Assembly: GCF_900543425.1 (NCBI RefSeq)
Contig: NZ_UQRQ01000001.1
Span: 200,868-264,867 of the forward strand
From: an uncultured Sanguibacteroides sp.
GTDB lineage: Bacteria; Bacteroidota; Bacteroidia; Bacteroidales; Marinifilaceae
Length of the DNA: 64,000 nt
Direction: 5' to 3'
The notes beneath the pieces were generated by a model, which worked only from the letters and a program-made list of their open reading frames with translations, made no database searches and was not told the DNA's origin. A program made the position numbers and the translations under genes. Positions 59,296 through 64,000 of the stretch are shown one piece after another. Positions within the stretch are counted from its first letter, which is position 1; each line of letters begins with the position of its first letter.

Positions 59296-60105
59296 ATGCA
59301 GAATAAAGTGGTAATAATTACCGGGGCTTCTTCCGGTATTGGCAAGGCGTTAGCGTATGAATTTGCGAAGTTTGGGAGTAAAATTGTAATGGCAGCCCGT
59401 AATTTGGCGGAACTTCAGCAAATAGAAAAAGATCTGGAAGATAAAGGTACGGAAGTTCTCTCGGTTCAAACGGACGTGACTCGTGAAAACGAGTGTAAAC
59501 ATTTGATCGAACAAACCGTTCGGAAATTCGGGAGAATTGATATTTTGGTCAATAATGCCGGTATTTCCATGAGGGCTTTGTTTGACGAGCTGGATGTGGA
59601 CGTAATCCGGCGCGTTATGGATGTTAATTTCTGGGGAACAGTTTATTGTACGAGATACGCTATCCCCTATTTGCTTGATTCTAAAGGTAGTTTGGTCGGA
59701 ATCATCTCTGTGGCCGGCTTTATCGGCTTACCGGGTAGAACCGGATACGCCGCGAGTAAATTCGCCGTAAGGGGGTTTTTGAATACCCTGCGGGTTGAAA
59801 ATCTGAAAAAAGGATTGCATGTATTGGTTGCGGCTCCCGGCTTTACGGCTTCCAATATTCGTAAAACCGCATTGGTTGCAGACGGAAATCAACAAGGAGA
59901 AAGCCCCCGGGAGGAAAATAAGATGATGTCAGCCGAGGAGTGTGCCAGAATCATCGTAAAAGGAATAAAAAAACGGAAACGGGAAATTATAATGACATTG
60001 GTAGAAGGAAAAATATCCGTATTCTTAAGTAAGTGGTGGCCCGGTTTATTAGACAAATTAGCCTATGATCACATGGCCAAAGAACCGGATTCTCCTTTTA
60101 AATAA
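59296..60105 (+). CDS. Short-chain dehydrogenase/reductase
   Basis: 269 residues of the classical SDR type. Cofactor motif TGASSGIGKALAYEF, then NNAGIS and the active-site pair in YAASKFAVRG. AARNLAELQQIEK after the second strand has an Arg that favours NADP(H). The C-terminal helices (MMSAEECARIIVKGIKKRKR) resemble DltE/YdaD-like reductases acting on lipids or steroids; the substrate is unknown. Its stop lies 10 bp before the DUF3078 gene. Confidence 0.92.
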   Translation: MQNKVVIITGASSGIGKALAYEFAKFGSKIVMAARNLAELQQIEKDLEDKGTEVLSVQTDVTRENECKHLIEQTVRKFGRIDILVNNAGISMRALFDELDVDVIRRVMDVNFWGTVYCTRYAIPYLLDSKGSLVGIISVAGFIGLPGRTGYAASKFAVRGFLNTLRVENLKKGLHVLVAAPGFTASNIRKTALVADGNQQGESPREENKMMSAEECARIIVKGIKKRKREIIMTLVEGKISVFLSKWWPGLLDKLAYDHMAKEPDSPFK

Positions 60106-60115
60106 TTGTGAATCA

Positions 60116-61711
60116 ATGATATTTTATGTGTTTATTTTTATCTTAAATTTAATTTCTTTTTCTCTTTTCGCACAGGAAAAGGGGAAATTAAAAATCATGC
60201 AATCCTATCCTATCCCGATTACTGTTTTAAAAATCAGTCGGACGGATTCTCTCCGTTTTACCCGTGTCCCTGATTTGATTTACAGGTCGGCACGATTAAA
60301 AAACGAGCATATAGAAAATCCGGCTGTTCGTTATGCATTGGAAAAACTTACCCGGGACAGGTCAAAATATTACGAATTGAAACAAGCCATAAACACGTTG
60401 AGAGGATACGCTGAAAACGAACATATAAAATACATGATAAATTATCTTCGGGCCTACTTTGAGACGATTGGAGAGAAGGAAAAAGCCATTCGGCAGTTAC
60501 GGGAACGTATCCAAAAAGATAGCTTGGAATACCGTAAGAGAAATCCTATGGATTCGGTACGTTATGATATACTTTTGAATCAAGATTTACAATCTCTTCT
60601 TACCTTTATGGAAGAAGACGAGAATTATCGATGGATGCGTGAAAAAAGCAGGGATTCTATCCCCCTGATTATATTGAATGCTTCGGATAAACCGAATCAG
60701 GTTTGGTTGAATAGAGGAAAGACCTATTATTACTATTTCTCAACCAAGAATATCGCCGGAGATTCCGTAGGCTCCTGGTTAAGGGTATCTTCCCGCGGAA
60801 ATCGGGTGAAGTTTTTTGTAGATGAAAACATGTATCGGAAATATGACCAATCCGGTAAAAAAACAAAAGATATTGGCCTGAAGCTGCAGGACTCGGCTTA
60901 TTTGAAATTAAAACCCCTGACCCCCATTCCGATAAAAAGAAACTACTGGCGATATTACTGGGATATCAGCTTCGCTTTCGGACAAGGATATTTTAGTGAT
61001 AGTTGGGCCTCGGGAGGAGAAAATTCGCTCTCTATCCTTTCCGACTTAAAGTATTTCTTGAATTACAAAAAGAACAGTTTATCCTGGGAGAATGCTTTCC
61101 GGTATAGATTAGGTGCGTTAAAGAGCGGAAAGGAAGAGTTAAGTAAAAACGAAGATAAATTTGAGATATTATCCAAATTAGGTGTAAAAGCTTTTAAGCA
61201 TTGGAATTACGCGGCACAGTTCGATATGAATACGGTGCTGTTCAGAACTCACAACTATCCGAAAAACGATCAAATTATCGCTAATTTTCTCTCTCCGGGG
61301 TACTTTACCATCTCTTTAGGTCTTGATTATAAACCTAAAAATAATATCTCTCTTTACCTCTCGCCTATTGCCGGACAATGGATTTATGTCCGGGATACGG
61401 CCAGGGTTGATCCGACTCGGTATGGCGTTGAAAAAGGAAAAAGATACAGGAGCGATGCCGGAGCAAAAGTGGAATTAAGGGATGAGCATGAGTTTTTTAA
61501 ATTTTTAAAAATAGACAATCGGCTGATTATTTTTTCCAGCTATTATGAGAAACCGGAATACATAACCGTAGATTGGCGTTTAAGCCTTGATTTCAAAATA
61601 AATTATTTTATGAAGACATCTGTCTATATGAATGCCATATACGATCAGAACTACTCGAAAAAAATACAGTTTAAAGAGACTTTAAATCTCGGAGTATATT
61701 TTAGATTTTAA
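60116..61711 (+). CDS. DUF3078 domain-containing exported protein
   Basis: 531 residues from the ATG at 60116, which opens a signal peptide (MIFYVFIFILNLISFSLFAQ); an in-frame codon at 60065 overlaps the SDR gene. The C-terminal half (NYWRYYWDISFAFGQGYFSD, SWASGGENSLSILSDLKYF) is the DUF3078 beta-rich region, probably an outer-membrane barrel in Bacteroidetes. The N-terminal half has helical, charged segments. The function is unknown; co-transcription with the SDR and nucleoid protein genes is likely. Confidence 0.85.
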   Translation: MIFYVFIFILNLISFSLFAQEKGKLKIMQSYPIPITVLKISRTDSLRFTRVPDLIYRSARLKNEHIENPAVRYALEKLTRDRSKYYELKQAINTLRGYAENEHIKYMINYLRAYFETIGEKEKAIRQLRERIQKDSLEYRKRNPMDSVRYDILLNQDLQSLLTFMEEDENYRWMREKSRDSIPLIILNASDKPNQVWLNRGKTYYYYFSTKNIAGDSVGSWLRVSSRGNRVKFFVDENMYRKYDQSGKKTKDIGLKLQDSAYLKLKPLTPIPIKRNYWRYYWDISFAFGQGYFSDSWASGGENSLSILSDLKYFLNYKKNSLSWENAFRYRLGALKSGKEELSKNEDKFEILSKLGVKAFKHWNYAAQFDMNTVLFRTHNYPKNDQIIANFLSPGYFTISLGLDYKPKNNISLYLSPIAGQWIYVRDTARVDPTRYGVEKGKRYRSDAGAKVELRDEHEFFKFLKIDNRLIIFSSYYEKPEYITVDWRLSLDFKINYFMKTSVYMNAIYDQNYSKKIQFKETLNLGVYFRF

Positions 61712-61715
61712 TCCT

Positions 61716-62762
61716 ATGATGAATTTTGAAAATTGTGAAATTAATAATATCGTTATTCACGATATCGGAAATAAGTACGAAGAAGGAGATGTCAGGTTTT
61801 CTGAATCTAATTTTGTCCCGGATGAGCAGGAGGTTCATAATCTGCTGAAAACTTATTTTCTGACTCCTTTTAAAAGAGATGCTTTCTACCGTTTTTCTGC
61901 TTACGAGGGAGAACTTTCCCGCAATCCCGTGTATGCGGCAATTCATTCCGTATTTGAGGATCCGGATTCTTTCTATAAGGCATCCATCGATATAGCCCGA
62001 CATTTGTTCGATCAATCCAATCATCCGAATATTAAATCCGGAGAACTCTATTTGGTGCATTTTAAGAATTGTCTACTGGAAGACGGGACTTGTGATGCGA
62101 TTGGTATTTTTAAATCGGAAAATAAAGATACTTTTTTGAAAATTATTATCAATCAAAATAGCTATCAATTGACCAGCGAGTCCGGCATCAATATTAAAAA
62201 ATTAGATAAAGCCTGCTTGATCTTTAATGTGAACGAGGAGAACGGATATCGGGTTACTGTATTAGATAAAACCAATAATACGGAGGCCGTATACTGGACA
62301 ACTGATTTTTTGGGATTGGAACAGCAGGAGGATGACTATTTTCAGACCTCCAACTACTTGAAATTGTGTAAAGATTTTGTACAGGAGGTATACAACCGGG
62401 AGAACGACATCCCTAAGGCCGACCAGATCGATATGCTGAATCGATCCATCGATTATTTCAAAAAAGCAGATACTTTTGATGAAGATCGGTTTAAGGAAGA
62501 GATTGTCATGGATCCGCAAGTCATTCGTGCGTTTGAAGATTTTAAAAACTTCTACGAGGAAAAAAATGAGATTGCCTTAAAGGACTCTTTCGACGTGTCG
62601 GATAGTGCTGTAAAAGATGAAAAACGTTATTTCAAACATGTTTTGAAATTAGATAAGAATTTTCATGTTTACATTCACGGTCAAAAAAAATACATCGAGA
62701 AAGGATATGATTCGGCCAAAGATATGAACTATTACAAATTATTTTTCCGGGAAGAAAATTGA
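61716..62762 (+). CDS. Nucleoid-associated protein (NdpA/YejK family)
   Basis: 348 residues, the size of the 37-kDa nucleoid-associated family. The N-terminal half (INNIVIHDIGNKYEEGDVRF, VPDEQEVHNLLKTYFLTPFK) and the middle GELYLVHFKNCLLEDG, IGIFKSENKDTFLKI match its conserved blocks. YejK binds DNA in Escherichia coli. The C-terminal half is charged and helical, with KKYIEKGYDSAKDMNYYKL near the end. It starts 4 bp after the DUF3078 stop and is followed by mltG after 6 bp, a tight run. Confidence 0.88.
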   Translation: MMNFENCEINNIVIHDIGNKYEEGDVRFSESNFVPDEQEVHNLLKTYFLTPFKRDAFYRFSAYEGELSRNPVYAAIHSVFEDPDSFYKASIDIARHLFDQSNHPNIKSGELYLVHFKNCLLEDGTCDAIGIFKSENKDTFLKIIINQNSYQLTSESGINIKKLDKACLIFNVNEENGYRVTVLDKTNNTEAVYWTTDFLGLEQQEDDYFQTSNYLKLCKDFVQEVYNRENDIPKADQIDMLNRSIDYFKKADTFDEDRFKEEIVMDPQVIRAFEDFKNFYEEKNEIALKDSFDVSDSAVKDEKRYFKHVLKLDKNFHVYIHGQKKYIEKGYDSAKDMNYYKLFFREEN

Positions 62763-62768
62763 AATCCA

Positions 62769-63797
62769 ATGAACAGGGTAACGAAAAGAATTACAATACT
62801 CCTCTCGGCTCTTTGTCTCGCGGGAGTTATCGGGGTGGGAATCGGATATTATTATGTATTTTATCCGAATATTACGGTAAAAGATGACGGGATCATTTAC
62901 GTTCGAAACTCGGATTCGATAACGGAGGTGCTGGATACCCTGCGAAGCCGGGGATACGTCAAACACCCTTCTACCCTGCTTCGTGTCGCCCGGTTGAAAA
63001 ATGCAAAAACAAAAGCCGGACGTTACAGGATCAGAGAAGGTATGAACAATAATGAATTGGTCAATATGTTGCGTTCGGGAAATCAATCCCCGGTACAACT
63101 CACTTTTAATAATATACGTACGTTGGAAGAGTTTGCCGGAATGGTATCGCGTCAATTGGACATATCTCCCGAGGAATTACTCTCCCGGCTTCGCGATCCA
63201 GATACGACGATTCAATATGGTTTCTCCCCGGCAACCGTGATCGGTATGTTTGTTCCCAATACATACGAGATATATTGGAATATTTCAACTTCCGATTTTT
63301 TAAAAAGAATGTATAAGGAATACCAACGTTTTTGGAACAAACAACGTCGGGAAAAAGCGGAAGCGATAGGACTCTCTCCCCTTGAAGTGACCGTATTGGC
63401 CTCGATCATTGAAGAAGAGACCGTGAAACCGGAGGAGTACCCTGTCATCGCCGGGGTTTACTTGAACCGGTTGAAAAAAGGAATCAAATTGGATGCTTGC
63501 CCGACCCTTAAATATGTTTTGGGAGATTTCACGATTACCCGTATTCTGGATCGCTATTTGGAAATAGATTCGCCTTATAATACTTATAAGCACGCCGGAC
63601 TTCCTCCCGGGCCCATTCGAATGGCCTCTATTCAGGTTATCGATGGTGTGTTGAATTATCAAAAACACGATTACCTCTATTTTTGTGCCAAAAGCGATTT
63701 TTCCGGTTACCATTATTTCTCCAGAACATTACGTCAGCATAACGCTTACGCGCGGGAATACCATCGGGAATTGGATCGAAGGAAAATCTGGAAATAG
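62769..63797 (+). CDS. mltG: Endolytic transglycosylase MltG
   Basis: 342 residues. An N-terminal membrane anchor (ITILLSALCLAGVIGVGIGY) is followed by a LysM-like region and the YceG/MltG catalytic domain. The conserved SIIEEETVKPEEYPVIAGVY holds the catalytic Glu, and GIKLDACPTLKYVLGD with PYNTYKHAGLPPGPI complete the signature. The enzyme cuts nascent glycan strands in the periplasm and sets strand length. Immediately downstream of the nucleoid-associated protein gene. Confidence 0.96.
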   Translation: MNRVTKRITILLSALCLAGVIGVGIGYYYVFYPNITVKDDGIIYVRNSDSITEVLDTLRSRGYVKHPSTLLRVARLKNAKTKAGRYRIREGMNNNELVNMLRSGNQSPVQLTFNNIRTLEEFAGMVSRQLDISPEELLSRLRDPDTTIQYGFSPATVIGMFVPNTYEIYWNISTSDFLKRMYKEYQRFWNKQRREKAEAIGLSPLEVTVLASIIEEETVKPEEYPVIAGVYLNRLKKGIKLDACPTLKYVLGDFTITRILDRYLEIDSPYNTYKHAGLPPGPIRMASIQVIDGVLNYQKHDYLYFCAKSDFSGYHYFSRTLRQHNAYAREYHRELDRRKIWK

Positions 63798-63868
63798 CTA
63801 AGAAATTAATACCCAAGCGTACAGGACGATACAAATGGCAAAAAACTCAAAATTAAAAACTTACTTTC

Positions 63869-63899
63869 TTTGCAAATTCGGAGTAAAATAGTAACTTTG
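63869..63899 (+). promoter_or_regulatory. Promoter of the rpsF operon
   Basis: TTTG at 63869-63872 and TAACTTTG at 63892-63899, exactly 19 bp apart: a consensus promoter, as expected for ribosomal protein genes. The leader is about 50 nt. Confidence 0.8.
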
Positions 63900-63950
63900 C
63901 GGGCGATAAAATAATTTTTTATTATTTAATTTATTAATAAACAAACAGTT

Positions 63951-64000
63951 ATGTTGAATCATTACGAAACCGTTTTCATCACAACTCCCGTTTTATCTGA
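63951..64000 (+). CDS. rpsF: Ribosomal protein S6, first codons (partial)
   Basis: The last 50 bases encode MLNHYETVFITTPVLS and run off the window. The segment H/Q-YETVFI-x-TPVLS is the conserved start of S6. The strong promoter directly upstream supports the call. In Bacteroidetes rpsR and rplI usually follow. Confidence 0.85.
   Translation, partial: MLNHYETVFITTPVLS

Overview
The window looks like the chromosome of a Bacteroidales bacterium, most likely an Odoribacteraceae member (Butyricimonas/Odoribacter type). The reasons are the recurring Bacteroidetes promoter signature (TTTG, about 19 bp, TAnnTTTG), the near absence of Shine-Dalgarno sequences, an LruC-domain lipoprotein, an S46 dipeptidyl-peptidase, a SPOR lipoprotein, a TonB receptor and a butyrate kinase. 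The genus is inference. I see no insertion sequence, prophage, CRISPR array or rRNA; the gene content is mostly housekeeping.

Layout. 1-5.3 kb: the end of a RecB/AddA-type nuclease, a nitroreductase, an LruC lipoprotein, then a Crp/Fnr regulator, EamA transporter and GNAT enzyme bracketed by two near-identical initiator tRNA-Met genes. 5.7-14.6 kb: transketolase, CYTH protein, S9 peptidase, SPOR lipoprotein, a carbonic anhydrase-like/Rpe/FtsE-like operon and Hsp20. 14.6-19.0 kb: two tRNA-Gly loci (GCC and CCC anticodons) flanking a large membrane protein. 19.2-23.2 kb: a triple-AAA+ CbxX-type ATPase and a GNAT enzyme. 23.4-30.3 kb: a purine module (PurL, Xpt, NCS2 permease) and an M20 amidohydrolase. 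30.3-33.6 kb: the peroxide module oxyR, ahpC, ahpF. 33.7-39.2 kb: M48 protease, butyrate kinase, glycerate kinase, serine hydrolase, class IV aminotransferase. 39.3-45.7 kb: a co-directional run (unknown protein, DUF2520 Rossmann protein, KdsC-like phosphatase, UbiA prenyltransferase, Maf, DPP11-type S46 peptidase), converging with superoxide dismutase. 45.8-50.2 kb: a three-gene TonB receptor operon diverging from a PerR-like regulator and rubrerythrin. 50.2-53.5 kb: a cold-shock-like group (DEAD-box helicase, CSD protein, small protein) behind a long leader with a broken RRM-like ORF. 53.5-64 kb: RsmI-family methyltransferase, MBL hydrolase, GyrA, TPR protein, SDR, DUF3078 protein, nucleoid-associated protein, MltG and the first codons of ribosomal protein S6.

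How it fits together: oxyR/ahpCF, perR/rubrerythrin and Fe-type SOD form an oxidative-stress set typical of a gut anaerobe that tolerates transient oxygen. PurL, Xpt and the permease cover purine synthesis and salvage. Peptidases of the S9, S46, M20 and M48 families suggest peptide use.

The most unusual signal is at the tRNA-Gly genes. Each real tRNA is preceded, inside the same predicted transcript, by a copy of its own nucleotides 1-36, ending exactly after the anticodon. A spacer then follows that carries an inverted copy of the anticodon arm matching that tRNA's own anticodon. The repeat period is 104 nt at one locus and 105 nt at the other. I know of no described element with this arrangement.
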